From contig NZ_CP102355.1 of NCBI RefSeq assembly GCF_009696685.2, forward strand, positions 1,331,001 through 1,395,000: 64,000 nt of DNA, written 5' to 3'. The DNA comes from Paracoccus sp. SMMA_5_TC. GTDB lineage: Bacteria > Pseudomonadota > Alphaproteobacteria > Rhodobacterales > Rhodobacteraceae. Under the pieces are notes generated by a model. It did not search any database and was not told the DNA's origin. It saw only the letters and a list, made by a program, of their open reading frames with translations. This document shows positions 17,901 to 27,315 of the stretch, piece after piece (the first letter of the stretch is position 1; every line of letters begins with the position of its first letter). The translations under genes and the position numbers were made by a program.

Positions 17901-18983
17901 TCAGGCGCCGGTCTGCTTTGCCAGCCCGATCAGCATATCCAACACCAGCGCAGAAGGGTCAAGGTTGACTGCCCTGCCCGCCCGTGCCCGCGCCGTCAGT
18001 TCGGCCTGGGCGACTGCCCAGCGGCGTGCCGCGCGTTCGTCGGGCGCCATGCGGGTCAGAACGGCAGGCTCTGCTGCTGCTGCGACCGGGTCCGGCGGCC
18101 TATGCAAACCGGTTCGTGCCGCGCGGCTGAGCAGCCGGTCCAGCAGCGTCAGCATCAGGTCGAAGGGATCGCCGTCCGCCCCCGGGCTGGCCCCGGCAGC
18201 TTCGGCCAACGCCAGCGCCGCGCTTCGGTCCAGCCGGGGAAAATCGGCCATCAGCGCCAGCAGTCGATCGTAAAGCTCCAGCCCGCCCTGTCGCGCCAGG
18301 CGCATTGCCTCACCTGCCGAACCACCAGACAGCGCCGATAACCGCATCGCGTCCTCGCTGACGCCCAGATCCGTCAGGATGCGGGCCATTGCATCAGGGT
18401 GCAGGGCCTGCAGACGCAGTTCCCGGCATCGCGAACGTATCGTGGGCAGCAGGCGCCCGGGCTGATGTGTCACCATCAGGATCAGCGCCTGGCGCGGGGG
18501 CTCTTCCAGCAGCTTCAGAAGCGCGTTGGCCGCGGCGATATTCATGTCCTCGGCCGCATCGATGATCGCGATGCGTCGGCCGCCTTCCGCCGCGCTCAGG
18601 TGAAAGAAGCCATGCAGCTGTCGCACGTCGTCGACCGTAATTTCTTGTCGCACGCGGCCGGAACGCTCGTCGACCGAGCGGCGCAGCAGATGCAGGCGCG
18701 GCTCGCTCAGCGCCATGACCCGGTGCAAGATGGGCAGGTCGCTTGGGATCGTCAGGTCATCGGATTCCGCGCCCGACAGCAGCCATTTCGCCATCGCCCA
18801 GGCCAGCGTGGCCTTGCCGATGCCGCGCGGGCCGGAAATCAGCCAGCCATGATGCAAGCGTGATGCGCGGTTCGCCGCGACGATCTCGGCCACCGCCGCG
18901 TCATGGCCGATCACCCGACCAGCCATGCGCGGATGCGGGCAGCCCGGGGCGCGGTCGGTTTCGATCAGGGCATCGTCGCTCAT
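17901..18983 (-). CDS. holB: DNA polymerase III subunit delta'
   Basis: 360 residues. The N-terminal AAA+ module shows LHHGWLISGPRGIGKATLAWAMA (Walker A) and the sensor-like LLKLLEEPPRQALILMVTHQPG. The C-terminal helices fit the clamp-loader collar. It is part of the DnaX complex that loads the beta clamp. It starts inside the tmk stop (4-nt overlap). The alphaproteobacterial order dacC-tmk-holB-tatD supports the call. Confidence 0.93.
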   Translation of the reverse strand: MSDDALIETDRAPGCPHPRMAGRVIGHDAAVAEIVAANRASRLHHGWLISGPRGIGKATLAWAMAKWLLSGAESDDLTIPSDLPILHRVMALSEPRLHLLRRSVDERSGRVRQEITVDDVRQLHGFFHLSAAEGGRRIAIIDAAEDMNIAAANALLKLLEEPPRQALILMVTHQPGRLLPTIRSRCRELRLQALHPDAMARILTDLGVSEDAMRLSALSGGSAGEAMRLARQGGLELYDRLLALMADFPRLDRSAALALAEAAGASPGADGDPFDLMLTLLDRLLSRAARTGLHRPPDPVAAAAEPAVLTRMAPDERAARRWAVAQAELTARARAGRAVNLDPSALVLDMLIGLAKQTGA

Positions 18984-19579
18984 GGCAGGGCAGCCAGAAC
19001 CCGCGCTGCGACCTCATCGGCGCTGCCGGTGCCGTCGATCAGCCTCATCCGTTCGGGATGCGACCGGACAAGGCGGTGGAATCCTGCGCGCAGCTTTTCC
19101 TGAAACTCCAGGCCAAGCGCCTCGAAGCGATCCTCTTGCCCGCCGCGCGCCATGCCACGGGCAAAAGCCACGCCCGGGTCGATGTCGATGACCAGCGTCA
19201 GATCGGGCTCGATCCCTATGGTCAGACGATGCAGCTCCTCGACCAGGCTGGCCAGATCGGCGCGGACCTGACCTTGGTAGACCCGGGTCGAATCGGCAAA
19301 CCGGTCCGAGATCACCCATGAGCCTCGGGCCAGCGCAGGCTGGATCAGCCGCTCGACATGATCGCGCCGGGCGGCGGTGAAGAGCAGCAATTCCGTTTCC
19401 GGCGACCATCTCTCGCCCCCGCCTTCGACCAGAAGGCGACGGATTTCTTCGGCGCCGGGGCTGCCACCGGGTTCACGCGTCAGGACCACGTCCTGACCGC
19501 GGCGTGCCAGTTCCTGGGCCAAACGGCGGGCCTGAGTCGACTTGCCCGACCCATCGATGCCCTCGAAACTGATGAACAT
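18980..19579 (-). CDS. tmk: Thymidylate kinase
   Basis: 199 residues from MFISFEG. The P-loop is FEGIDGSGKSTQARR, the DR motif is WVISDRFADSTRVYQGQ, and the lid region is RGMARGGQEDRFE. It phosphorylates dTMP to dTDP. An alternative TTG start at 19597 would add six residues and overlap the dacC stop; the family-like start was kept. It is followed immediately by holB. Confidence 0.93.
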   Translation of the reverse strand: MFISFEGIDGSGKSTQARRLAQELARRGQDVVLTREPGGSPGAEEIRRLLVEGGGERWSPETELLLFTAARRDHVERLIQPALARGSWVISDRFADSTRVYQGQVRADLASLVEELHRLTIGIEPDLTLVIDIDPGVAFARGMARGGQEDRFEALGLEFQEKLRAGFHRLVRSHPERMRLIDGTGSADEVAARVLAALP

Positions 19580-19593
19580 GGGCGCGGCCAGGA

Positions 19594-20742
19594 TCAATTG
19601 CGCACGGAATGCAACGCCTTGTCACCCAGTCGCAGGGCTGCGCCTTGTATCCGGCCCAGCACCCCGCTGCGCGCCACATCGCTGGCGGCGAAAAGCGGCA
19701 TCCTTGACTGGCCGGCGCCGGGGATGGTGATCACAAGTTCGCCCAGTCGGTCCCCCTTGCTGATCGGAGCCTCGATCGGGCCGTTGAACACGGCTTCGGC
19801 CGTGACATCGCCTTGGCTGCCCGCTGGCAACAGCACCTTCACCCCATCGGCCGTGGTCAGTCCGACCTTGCCGCGCTTGCCAAGCCAGACTGGCGCTTCG
19901 GCCACGATGTCACCCTTGGGCACGATCGTGCGCAGGGTGAATTGCCGGAAGGCCCAGTTCACGATACGCTCGGATTCCTCGGCCCTTGCCTTGTCGCTGG
20001 GCAGCCCCGAGATGACGAAGATGATGCGGCGATCACCCTGCACTGCGGATCCGACAAGGCCATAACCGGCCTCGGTGGTGTGCCCGGTCTTGAGTCCATC
20101 GGCACCGATACCCAGCCGCAGCAGCGGATTGCGGTTGTAGCGGTTGGCGGGCGCGCGATTGTCATAGCGGAATTCCTCAAGCGCGAAATTCCTGTAAAGA
20201 TCGGGAAAATCCTCGATCAGGCGCTGCGCCAGAACGCCCAGATCGCGCGACGACATCCGGTGACGCGGGTCAGGCCAGCCCGAAGCATTGGCAAAGGTGG
20301 AATGGGTGAGACCCAGCGCCTTGCCGCGTTCCGTCATCTGGCGGGCAAAGGCCTCTTCCGTGCCGGAAAGGCCTTCGGCGACGACCACGCAGGCATCATT
20401 GCCCGACAGCACGATGATACCCTTGATCAGTTCCTCGACCGTGGGGCGGTCCTGTTCGTTGAGGAACATGGTCGAACCCTGCATCTGCCGTGCCTTGGTC
20501 GATACCGGGAACCGCGTCTCAAGCGTGACCCGACCCTCCTTGAGCGCCTCGAAAAGCATGTAGATGGTCATCAGCTTCGACATCGAGGCCGGCGGCAGCG
20601 GCTCGTTGGCGTTCTTTTCCATCAGCACCGTGCCGGTCGCCACGTCATAAACCCAGGCCGTGCCCGCGTTGGTATCGAAGGCCCGCGCCGGCAGTGCCAG
20701 CATCATCAGCATGACAAAGAAGCGGAACAGCAGAGCGCGCAT
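19594..20742 (-). CDS. D-alanyl-D-alanine carboxypeptidase (PBP5/6 family)
   Basis: 382 residues. A signal peptide ends near LPARAF. The penicillin-binding motifs are all present: SMSK (SxxK, about residue 60), SGN in IVLSGNDACVV, and KTG in DGLKTGHTTEAGY. The C-terminal PBP5-like domain follows. It is a periplasmic DD-carboxypeptidase that trims peptidoglycan stem pentapeptides. The start was chosen to give a proper signal peptide rather than an Arg-rich upstream extension. Confidence 0.93.
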   Translation of the reverse strand: MRALLFRFFVMLMMLALPARAFDTNAGTAWVYDVATGTVLMEKNANEPLPPASMSKLMTIYMLFEALKEGRVTLETRFPVSTKARQMQGSTMFLNEQDRPTVEELIKGIIVLSGNDACVVVAEGLSGTEEAFARQMTERGKALGLTHSTFANASGWPDPRHRMSSRDLGVLAQRLIEDFPDLYRNFALEEFRYDNRAPANRYNRNPLLRLGIGADGLKTGHTTEAGYGLVGSAVQGDRRIIFVISGLPSDKARAEESERIVNWAFRQFTLRTIVPKGDIVAEAPVWLGKRGKVGLTTADGVKVLLPAGSQGDVTAEAVFNGPIEAPISKGDRLGELVITIPGAGQSRMPLFAASDVARSGVLGRIQGAALRLGDKALHSVRN

Positions 20743-20854
20743 GGATTTTCCTTGACCGATCGCGTTTCCTGCTTGGTTAGCGCAGCATGCCCGCGGCCGC
20801 AACGCTGCGGGGATGATCTGCCGCGCAAGTGAACGGCCCCAGGTTGCACGCAAC

Positions 20855-21553
20855 TCAATAGCTGCGGATCAGACCGACCAGTCGTCCCTGGATGCGCACC
20901 TTTTCCTCGGGCAGCATGCGGGTTTCATAGGCGGGGTTTGCCGCCTCGAGCGCGATCATTCCGCCCTTGCGGCGATAGCGCTTCAGCGTCGCCTCGGTCC
21001 CCTCGACCAGGGCCACCACGATATCGCCATTGTCCGCCGTCGATTGCTCGCGGATCACCACCACATCGCCGTCGTTGATCCCCGCCTCGATCATCGAATC
21101 GCCGCGCACTTCCAGCGCATAATGGCGTTCCTGGCCCGAAAGCATCGAGCCGGGCACCGCAATATGGTGCGACACCTCCGAAATCGCCTCGATCGGAACG
21201 CCGGCAGCGATGCGGCCCATCACCGGCAGGTCCACGGCCGAAACCGACACTTCGAGCGCGCCGCGGGGCAGGCGGGCGGCTCGGTCGGCCGCGCTGCCTT
21301 CGATGACACGCGGCTGAAAGCCGCTGCCCTTGCTGAGACTGTCGGGCAGACGAACGATTTCAAGCGCCCTGGCGCGATGCGGCAGACGGCGGATGAAGCC
21401 GCGTTCCTCAAGTGCGGTCACCAGCCGATGGATTCCCGATTTCGAGCGCAGGTCCAGCGCCAGTTTCATTTCGTCGAAAGAGGGTGGCACCCCGTCACGG
21501 GCCATGCGTGCCTGAATGAACTCAAGCAACTGGATCTGCTTTCTGGTCAGCAT
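20855..21553 (-). CDS. lexA: LexA repressor
   Basis: 232 residues starting [14 protein letters not shown]. An N-terminal winged HTH ([22 protein letters not shown], about 25-50) is followed by an Ala-Gly self-cleavage site in [11 protein letters not shown]. The catalytic Ser lies in [11 protein letters not shown] and the Lys in [12 protein letters not shown]. It represses SOS genes and self-cleaves with RecA. An SOS box lies just upstream. An in-frame extension to 21613 overlaps that box and is unlike the family, so the ATG at 21553 was chosen. Confidence 0.96.
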   Translation of the reverse strand: MLTRKQIQLLEFIQARMARDGVPPSFDEMKLALDLRSKSGIHRLVTALEERGFIRRLPHRARALEIVRLPDSLSKGSGFQPRVIEGSAADRAARLPRGALEVSVSAVDLPVMGRIAAGVPIEAISEVSHHIAVPGSMLSGQERHYALEVRGDSMIEAGINDGDVVVIREQSTADNGDIVVALVEGTEATLKRYRRKGGMIALEAANPAYETRMLPEEKVRIQGRLVGLIRSY

Positions 21554-21586
21554 TGTCTGTCCCTGCCGTGCTGCGGGTTCCATCGT

Positions 21587-21601
21587 GTTCCTTGAATGTT
21601 C
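21587..21601 (-). promoter_or_regulatory. SOS box upstream of lexA
   Basis: GTTCcttgaatGTTC is an exact direct repeat of the alphaproteobacterial LexA site (GTTC-N7-GTTC), about 34 bp before the lexA start. A further GTTC half-site lies at 21577-21580. This is good sequence evidence for lexA autoregulation. Confidence 0.85.
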
Positions 21602-21659
21602 TAGCGACTCCAATCTCTTGCGTCAATCTTTAAGCCGATTCGCGTAAATGACTGGTTAA

Positions 21660-22832
21660 TTACAGCGCGATATAGCTGACCACCTCGCCCCGGCGACGGG
21701 CGGGATCGTGGGCGGGACGCAGCAGCAGCGCGTCGGCCCGCGCCAGAAGCCACAGCCGGGCCGAATCCTGATCGGAAAAGGCGGCTATTTCCGGCCTTTC
21801 ATCGCCGGCGATCAGCTCGGCGCGCAGATAATGCTGGCGGTCGCCTTCCGGCGGCAGATCATGGGCCAGAGCCGCCTGTTGCAGCTGCGGACCCGGTGGC
21901 AGGCCCTGCATGGCCCGGATCAGCGGTTGCATGAACAGCACGGCGCAAACCATGGCCGAAACCGGGTTCCCGGGCAGGCCCAGCATGGCTGTATCGCCGA
22001 TCCGGCCCGCCATCAGCGGTTTGCCCGGCCGCATCGCCAGCTTGTAGAAGGATCGCTGCATCCCCAGTTCGGCCGCCACCCGGCCGATCAGGTCGTGATC
22101 GCCAACCGAGGCGCCGCCGATGGTGACGATCAGATCGTGATCGCGCGCCTGGGCAAACCGGGCATGCAGGCTTTCCAGCGTGTCGCGGGCAAGCGGCAAG
22201 ACCTGCACCTCGGCCCCGGCCTCGCGTGCCAGGGCGGCCACGGCGATGTCGTTCGAGCTGACGATCTGTCCGGGGCCGGGCATGGCGCCGGGGGGCACCA
22301 GTTCGTCGCCACCGGCCAGGATCGCGACCCGCGGCCTGCGCGCCACTGTGAGCTCGGCCACGTTCATCGCCGCGATCAGCCCAAGGTCGCGGGGGCGCAG
22401 CGGGCGGGCGGGGTCAAAGCCGGTTCCTTCGGCAAAATCATTGCCCTTTGGGCGGATATTCTTGCCGCCGCTGCTGTCGGTGACGGTGATCCGGTCGCCC
22501 TCGCGCTGGACATGTTCCTGCATCACCACGCGGTCATAGCCGGCCGGAACCGGGGCGCCGGTAAAGATGCGCACCGCGCTGCCGACCGGCGTCGGTCCGT
22601 CATAGGGGGCGCCGGCCGCCGCGGTGCCGATGACCTGCAGCGGTCCGGGCAGATCGGCGTCGCGCAGCGCATAGCCATCCATCGCCGAGGCATCGAAGGG
22701 CGGCTGCGTCAGCCGTGCCACCGCCGGCGCCAGCAAGGCCCGGCCAAGGGCCATTTCCACGGCGATGTTCTCGGGTTGCGGGTCGCGGGCAAGGGCCAGC
22801 ACCAGATCACGGGCTTCGTCGACGCTGATCAT
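21660..22832 (-). CDS. moeA: Molybdopterin molybdotransferase MoeA
   Basis: 390 residues from MISVDEARDLVLAL. Visible motifs are PPFDASAMDGYALRDAD, RIFTGAPVPAGYD, TIGGASVGDHDLIG (MPT-binding loop) and LGLPGNPVSAMV. It inserts molybdate into molybdopterin-AMP. A GTG start at 22874 that overlaps the moaC stop is possible, but the ATG at 22832 has AAAGG upstream and matches the family N-terminus. It is the terminal gene of the trp-ung-moa run. Confidence 0.93.
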   Translation of the reverse strand: MISVDEARDLVLALARDPQPENIAVEMALGRALLAPAVARLTQPPFDASAMDGYALRDADLPGPLQVIGTAAAGAPYDGPTPVGSAVRIFTGAPVPAGYDRVVMQEHVQREGDRITVTDSSGGKNIRPKGNDFAEGTGFDPARPLRPRDLGLIAAMNVAELTVARRPRVAILAGGDELVPPGAMPGPGQIVSSNDIAVAALAREAGAEVQVLPLARDTLESLHARFAQARDHDLIVTIGGASVGDHDLIGRVAAELGMQRSFYKLAMRPGKPLMAGRIGDTAMLGLPGNPVSAMVCAVLFMQPLIRAMQGLPPGPQLQQAALAHDLPPEGDRQHYLRAELIAGDERPEIAAFSDQDSARLWLLARADALLLRPAHDPARRRGEVVSYIAL

Positions 22833-22870
22833 CGGATTGCCTTTCACGGGATCGCCTTTCGTCGGGCGCG

Positions 22871-23341
22871 TCACGGGGCGCGATAGTCGCCGGATTTGCC
22901 GCCGGTCTTGGAAAGCAGGCGGATGCCTTCGATGCGCATGTCCTTTTGCGCGGCCTTGAGCATGTCATAGATGGTCAGGCAGGCGGTGCTGACCGCTGTC
23001 AGCGCCTCCATCTCGACGCCGGTCTTGCCGGTGGTGCGCACGGTCGCGGTGACGCGGACACCAGGCAGGGCGGAATCCGGTGTCAGATCCAGCGTGACCT
23101 TGGCGATAGGCAGCGGATGACACAGCGGGATCAGGTCCGACGTGCGCTTGGCCCCCATGATCCCGGCCAGTCGGGCCACGCCCAGCACATCGCCCTTGGC
23201 CGCGCCGCCCTGGGCCAGTGCCAGGGTCTGGGGCGACATCAGCACCAGGCCTTCGGCGACCGCCTCGCGCGCGGTGTCGGCCTTGGCCGAGACATCGACC
23301 ATATGCGCCTGGCCCTGGGCGTCGAAATGCGTCAGGCTCAT
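22871..23341 (-). CDS. moaC: Cyclic pyranopterin monophosphate synthase MoaC
   Basis: 156 residues, the normal length. Signatures are [18 protein letters not shown] at the start, the active-site block [16 protein letters not shown], and [20 protein letters not shown]. With MoaA it makes cyclic pyranopterin monophosphate for molybdenum cofactor. It overlaps the trpC stop by 4 nt and is followed by moeA. Confidence 0.96.
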   Translation of the reverse strand: MSLTHFDAQGQAHMVDVSAKADTAREAVAEGLVLMSPQTLALAQGGAAKGDVLGVARLAGIMGAKRTSDLIPLCHPLPIAKVTLDLTPDSALPGVRVTATVRTTGKTGVEMEALTAVSTACLTIYDMLKAAQKDMRIEGIRLLSKTGGKSGDYRAP

Positions 23342-24129
23342 GCCGCCAGCCCCAGGATATGCCGCGTGGCGGCGGTGACGTCGTGCTGGCGCATCAGGCT
23401 TTCTCCGATCAGGAAGCGGCGGACGCCGGCCCCGGCCATGCGGTCAAGGTCGGCCGGGGTGAACAGCCCGCTTTCGCAGACCAGGTCACGGTCGGCGGGG
23501 ACCATCGGCGCCAGCCGCAGCGTGGTGTCCAGGCTGACCTCGAAGGTCTTGAGATTGCGGTTGTTCACGCCGATCAGCGGCGATTTCAGCCGCAGGGCAC
23601 GCTCCATCTCGGCCTCGTCATGAACCTCGATCAGCGCATCCATGCCCCAGTGCCGGGCGGCGTCCTCAAGCTCGGCGGCCAGCGCGTCGTCGACCGAGGC
23701 CATGATGATCAGGATGCAATCGGCGCCCCAGGCCCGCGCTTCGGCCACCTGATAGGGGTCATAGAGAAAATCCTTGCGCAGCGCCGGCAGATCGCAGGCG
23801 GCACGGGCAGCGGTCAGAAAGCCGGGCGCGCCCTGAAAGCTGGGGCCGTCGGTCAGCACCGACAGGCAGGCGGCGCCGCCCGCCTGATAGGCGCGCGCCA
23901 GCGCCGGCGGGTCGAAATCGGCGCGGATCAGCCCTTTCGAGGGGCTGGCCTTCTTGATTTCGGCGATCAGCGCGTGGCCGGTCGCGGCCTTCTGGGCCAG
24001 GGCGCGGGCAAAGCCGCGCGGCGGCGTGGCGACGCGGGCCTCGGCCTCGATCTCGGCCAGGGGCCGGGCGGCGCGGGCCGCGGCGATTTCCTCAAGCTTG
24101 TAGGCTTTGATGCGATCCAGAATGTCCAT
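23338..24129 (-). CDS. trpC: Indole-3-glycerol phosphate synthase
   Basis: 263 residues. TIM-barrel signatures are [67 protein letters not shown] and CESGLF. It forms indole-3-glycerol phosphate in tryptophan synthesis. It follows ung by 9 bp and is coupled to moaC. Monofunctional, not fused to trpF. Confidence 0.96.
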   Translation of the reverse strand: MDILDRIKAYKLEEIAAARAARPLAEIEAEARVATPPRGFARALAQKAATGHALIAEIKKASPSKGLIRADFDPPALARAYQAGGAACLSVLTDGPSFQGAPGFLTAARAACDLPALRKDFLYDPYQVAEARAWGADCILIIMASVDDALAAELEDAARHWGMDALIEVHDEAEMERALRLKSPLIGVNNRNLKTFEVSLDTTLRLAPMVPADRDLVCESGLFTPADLDRMAGAGVRRFLIGESLMRQHDVTAATRHILGLAA

Positions 24130-24138
24130 GATGCTGTC

Positions 24139-24792
24139 TTACTGTGCGGGGGCGGCTTCGGAAAGGGTCCAGTCGATCGGCGATTCGCCCTGCTCGCGCA
24201 GCCAGGCGTTCACCCGGCTGAACGGACGCGAGCCGAAAAAGCCGCGTCGCGCCGACAGCGGCGAGGGGTGGGCGCTGGCGATCAGCAGGTCTTGCGGCCG
24301 GATCAGGTCCGCCAGCGCCTTTTGCGCATGGGCGCCCCACAAGACAAAGGCCAAGGGTCGCACGCTCTGCGCCCGGGCCACCGCCTGACGTGCCAGCCGG
24401 TCCCAGCCCAGCCCCGCGTGGGCGCCGGCCTGACCAGGCAGAACCGACAGCGAGGTATTCAGCAGCAATACCCCCTGCCGCGCCCATTGGCTCAGGTCGC
24501 CATTCGCAGGGGCCGCGCCCAGATCCTCGCGCAATTCGGCATAGATGTTGCGCAGCGAGCGCGGCAGCGCGGTTCCGGGCGTAACCGAAAATGCCAGCCC
24601 GTTGGCATGGCCGGGGGTAGGGTAGGGGTCTTGGCCCAGCATCACCACCCGCACGTGCTGCGGTGCGGTCAGATGCAGTGCCGCGAACACGCGCTGCGGC
24701 CCCGGCAGCCAGTCCTGGTCGCGCAACCGCGCCGCGATCGCGGGCCAATCCTCGGTAAAGAACGGCAGGTCCGCCCAGGCCGGGGGGATCAT
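24139..24792 (-). CDS. ung: Uracil-DNA glycosylase, family 1
   Basis: 217 residues. The family-1 water-activating motif reads VVMLGQDPYPTPGHANGLAF with the catalytic Asp present; the residue after GQDPY is Pro instead of the His of E. coli. LLLNTSLSVLPGQAG and the His loop HPSPLSARRGFFGSRPFS are intact. It excises uracil from DNA. It sits between trpD and trpC, overlapping trpD by 1 nt, so it is transcribed with tryptophan genes. Confidence 0.94.
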   Translation of the reverse strand: MIPPAWADLPFFTEDWPAIAARLRDQDWLPGPQRVFAALHLTAPQHVRVVMLGQDPYPTPGHANGLAFSVTPGTALPRSLRNIYAELREDLGAAPANGDLSQWARQGVLLLNTSLSVLPGQAGAHAGLGWDRLARQAVARAQSVRPLAFVLWGAHAQKALADLIRPQDLLIASAHPSPLSARRGFFGSRPFSRVNAWLREQGESPIDWTLSEAAPAQ

Positions 24793-25829
24793 CAGGGATG
24801 CGGCTCGGGGGCGCCGACCAGCGCCGTCAGCGCTGCCAGCTTGGCTCGAGCCTTGCCGCTATCGATCGATTCGCGGGCAATTTCCACGCCCTGGCGCAGG
24901 TCGGTCGCGGTGCCTGCGATCAGCAGCGCGGCGGCCGCGTTCAGCAGCACCGCGTCACGATAGGGGCCGCTGGCGCCGTCCAGCAGCGCGCGCAATGCCG
25001 CCGCATTCCGGGCCGGGTTTCCACCCAGGATCGTCTCGAACGGGTGGCGGGGCAGGCCGGCATCCTCGGGGGCGATCTCGAATTCCCGGATCTGGCCGTC
25101 CTTCAGTTCGGCCACCCAGCTGGGCGCGGCGATCGAAAGTTCGTCGGTGCCGTCGCCGCCATGGATCAGCCAGGCCGCCTCGGAGCCCAGTTCGCGCAGG
25201 GTTTCGGCCATGGGGCGGTTCCACGCGCGATCGAAAGTGCCGGTCAGCTGCCGGCGCACTCCGCCCGGGTTGGTCATCGGCCCCAGCAGGTTGAAGATGG
25301 TGCGGGTGCCCAGTTCCGCCCGCGCCGGCCCGACATGGCGCATTGCCGGGTGATGCACCGGCGCCATCATGAAGCAGATGCCGGTCTGGGCCAGGGCGCG
25401 TTCGGCCAGGTCGGGCGTGCCCATCACGTTGAGGCCCAGATGAGTCAGCGCATCGGCCGAACCCGATTTCGACGACAGGTTGCGGTTGCCGTGCTTGGCC
25501 ACCGGCACGCCGGCGCCGGCGACCACGAAGGCCGTCGCGGTGGAAATGTTCAGCGTGCCCTTGCCGTCGCCGCCGGTGCCGACGATGTCGATGGCGCCCG
25601 CGGGTGCGCTGATGCGATGCATGCGCGCGCGCATGGCCCGGGTGGCGGCGGCCATCTCCTCGACCGTTTCGCCGCGCACCCGCAGCGTCATCAGAAGCCC
25701 GCCGATCTGGGCGGGGGTTGCCGCGCCCTCGAACAGGGCGCCAAAGGCGGCCTCGGCCTCGTCGCCGGTCAGCGGGCGCGTCGCGGCAAGGCCGATCAGC
25801 GGGCGGATGTCGGTGGCGCCGGTGGTCAT
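24792..25829 (-). CDS. trpD: Anthranilate phosphoribosyltransferase
   Basis: 345 residues. PRPP-binding and Mg motifs are clear: [64 protein letters not shown]. It transfers phosphoribose to anthranilate. It overlaps trpG upstream by 4 nt and ung downstream by 1 nt. Confidence 0.97.
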   Translation of the reverse strand: MTTGATDIRPLIGLAATRPLTGDEAEAAFGALFEGAATPAQIGGLLMTLRVRGETVEEMAAATRAMRARMHRISAPAGAIDIVGTGGDGKGTLNISTATAFVVAGAGVPVAKHGNRNLSSKSGSADALTHLGLNVMGTPDLAERALAQTGICFMMAPVHHPAMRHVGPARAELGTRTIFNLLGPMTNPGGVRRQLTGTFDRAWNRPMAETLRELGSEAAWLIHGGDGTDELSIAAPSWVAELKDGQIREFEIAPEDAGLPRHPFETILGGNPARNAAALRALLDGASGPYRDAVLLNAAAALLIAGTATDLRQGVEIARESIDSGKARAKLAALTALVGAPEPHP

Positions 25830-26416
25830 GCGGCGCGGTCCAGGTTGGTGCAGCGGCGCAGGAAGTTGCGGATCATGTCGTGGCCGTATTCCGAGGCGAT
25901 GGATTCGGGATGGAATTGCACGCCCTCGATCGGCAGGCTGCGGTGCATCAGCCCCATGATGGTGCCGTCGGCGGTGGTCGCCGTCACCCGCAGGCTTTCG
26001 GGCAGGGTCTCGGGTTCGACCGTCAGCGAATGATAGCGCGTCGCCGTCAGCGGCGAGGGCAGGCCGGCGAACACGCCGGTGCCGTCATGGCTGACCTGAT
26101 CGGTCTTGCCATGCACGATGCGATTGGCGCGCACGACCTTGCCGCCAAAAGCCTCGCCGATCGCCTGATGGCCCAGGCATACGCCAAGAAGCGGCAGTCC
26201 GGTTTCGGCCACCGCGCGGATCAGCGGCACGATGATGCCGGCCTGGGCCGGGCTGCACGGCCCGGGCGAGACCACGATGCCCTGCGCGCCCATGGCCAGG
26301 GCTTCGTCCACGTCGAGCGCGTCGTTGCGGCGCACCACGACCTCGGCCCCGGCCTCGCCCAGGTAATGGACCAGATTCCAGGTAAAGCTGTCATAGTTGT
26401 CGATGAGCAGGATCAT
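25826..26416 (-). CDS. trpG: Anthranilate synthase component II (glutamine amidotransferase)
   Basis: 196 residues. It is a class-I amidotransferase with [27 protein letters not shown], the nucleophile motif [18 protein letters not shown] and the His-Glu pair in [11 protein letters not shown]. It supplies ammonia to TrpE, which is encoded about 4 kb away on the opposite strand. It heads the trpGD-ung-trpC-moaC-moeA run. Confidence 0.97.
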   Translation of the reverse strand: MILLIDNYDSFTWNLVHYLGEAGAEVVVRRNDALDVDEALAMGAQGIVVSPGPCSPAQAGIIVPLIRAVAETGLPLLGVCLGHQAIGEAFGGKVVRANRIVHGKTDQVSHDGTGVFAGLPSPLTATRYHSLTVEPETLPESLRVTATTADGTIMGLMHRSLPIEGVQFHPESIASEYGHDMIRNFLRRCTNLDRAA

Positions 26417-26573
26417 GGTCCGAGCCTTGGCGCCGGGGCGGCTTGCATTGGGGGGTGAACCCGGGAAAATCTGCGGCTATAGATGGGCCAAAGCCCCGCG
26501 CAGGGTCAAGCCCGCGGGGCAAGAAAAACCGGCCCGCCGCGCGGGCGCGGGGCAGAATGCGGGGCGGTCGGGC
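26417..26573. promoter_or_regulatory. Divergent promoter region, trpG and the 26574 gene
   Basis: A 157-bp gap between divergent starts that must contain the promoter for the trpGD operon. No leader peptide with Trp codons or convincing attenuator hairpin was recognised on the minus strand. Confidence 0.4.
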
Positions 26574-27302
26574 ATGGCAAGGGGATTTGCGTCGGGGCTG
26601 GTTCACGGGGCACTGCTGGGCGCGCTGACGCTGGCGGGGCTCGCTGTCCTGTTGCCGCCGCCACGGCTGCCCGTGCCGCAGCCCGCCCTGTCGCCAGGGG
26701 CGCAGGATGCTCTGCCCTTGCCCGATCCCGCGCCGGCCCAGGCGCCTGACCTCGCAGTCGGCGCCCAGACAGGGGTGCAGACAGGGGCGCAGACCCCTGC
26801 GCAAAGCCTGGATCTGCCCGCAGGCTCGGGCTTTGCGCGCCCGACCGATCTGCCCCCCCGAATGCCCGATTCGCCTGCTGCCCCGCCAACCCGCTCGGTG
26901 CCGGGCACGCTGGCACCGCGCGGCGCGGATGAAAGCGGCCCGCCGCGCGATGATGCTGCGGGTCTGCGCCCCGATGCGGCAGCGCAATCCCCGGCAGTTC
27001 GCGATGGGCAGCTGCGGATCAAGGCGGCTGGCGAGCCGCACGATTCGCTGACAGCCCGACCGTTGCCCGATGCCGCACCGACCCGTCAGCCTTTGCCGCT
27101 GCGTCCCGCCGATATCTCTGCGGACGCAATGCCCGTCCGGCAGACGCCCACGGTGCGACAGATCGAGCCTGCACGGGTTGCATCCGACGCGCAGCCCGAT
27201 CGGGCTCCGGCCCGGACCGACGCTATTCCCGAGAGGGAGGAAGCCGCGGCGCCGGATCTGTCGACCCCGCCCGATTTCGGTGCCCTGCGTCTGCAACCGT
27301 AA
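26574..27302 (+). CDS. Proline-rich exported hypothetical protein
   Basis: 242 residues. A hydrophobic N-terminus (SGLVHGALLGALTLAGLAVLL, about 7-27) looks like a signal anchor. The rest is low-complexity Pro/Ala/Arg/Asp/Gln with short repeats such as TGVQTGAQTPAQ and no recognisable catalytic domain. The N-terminus recalls divergent polysaccharide deacetylase (YibQ-like) proteins of Rhodobacterales, whose catalytic part would follow a similar linker, but here it stops before any such domain. It could be a truncated member or a standalone periplasmic spacer protein. It ends 13 bp before the aminotransferase. Confidence 0.55.
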   Translation: MARGFASGLVHGALLGALTLAGLAVLLPPPRLPVPQPALSPGAQDALPLPDPAPAQAPDLAVGAQTGVQTGAQTPAQSLDLPAGSGFARPTDLPPRMPDSPAAPPTRSVPGTLAPRGADESGPPRDDAAGLRPDAAAQSPAVRDGQLRIKAAGEPHDSLTARPLPDAAPTRQPLPLRPADISADAMPVRQTPTVRQIEPARVASDAQPDRAPARTDAIPEREEAAAPDLSTPPDFGALRLQP

Positions 27303-27315
27303 TGGACCTGTCGCA

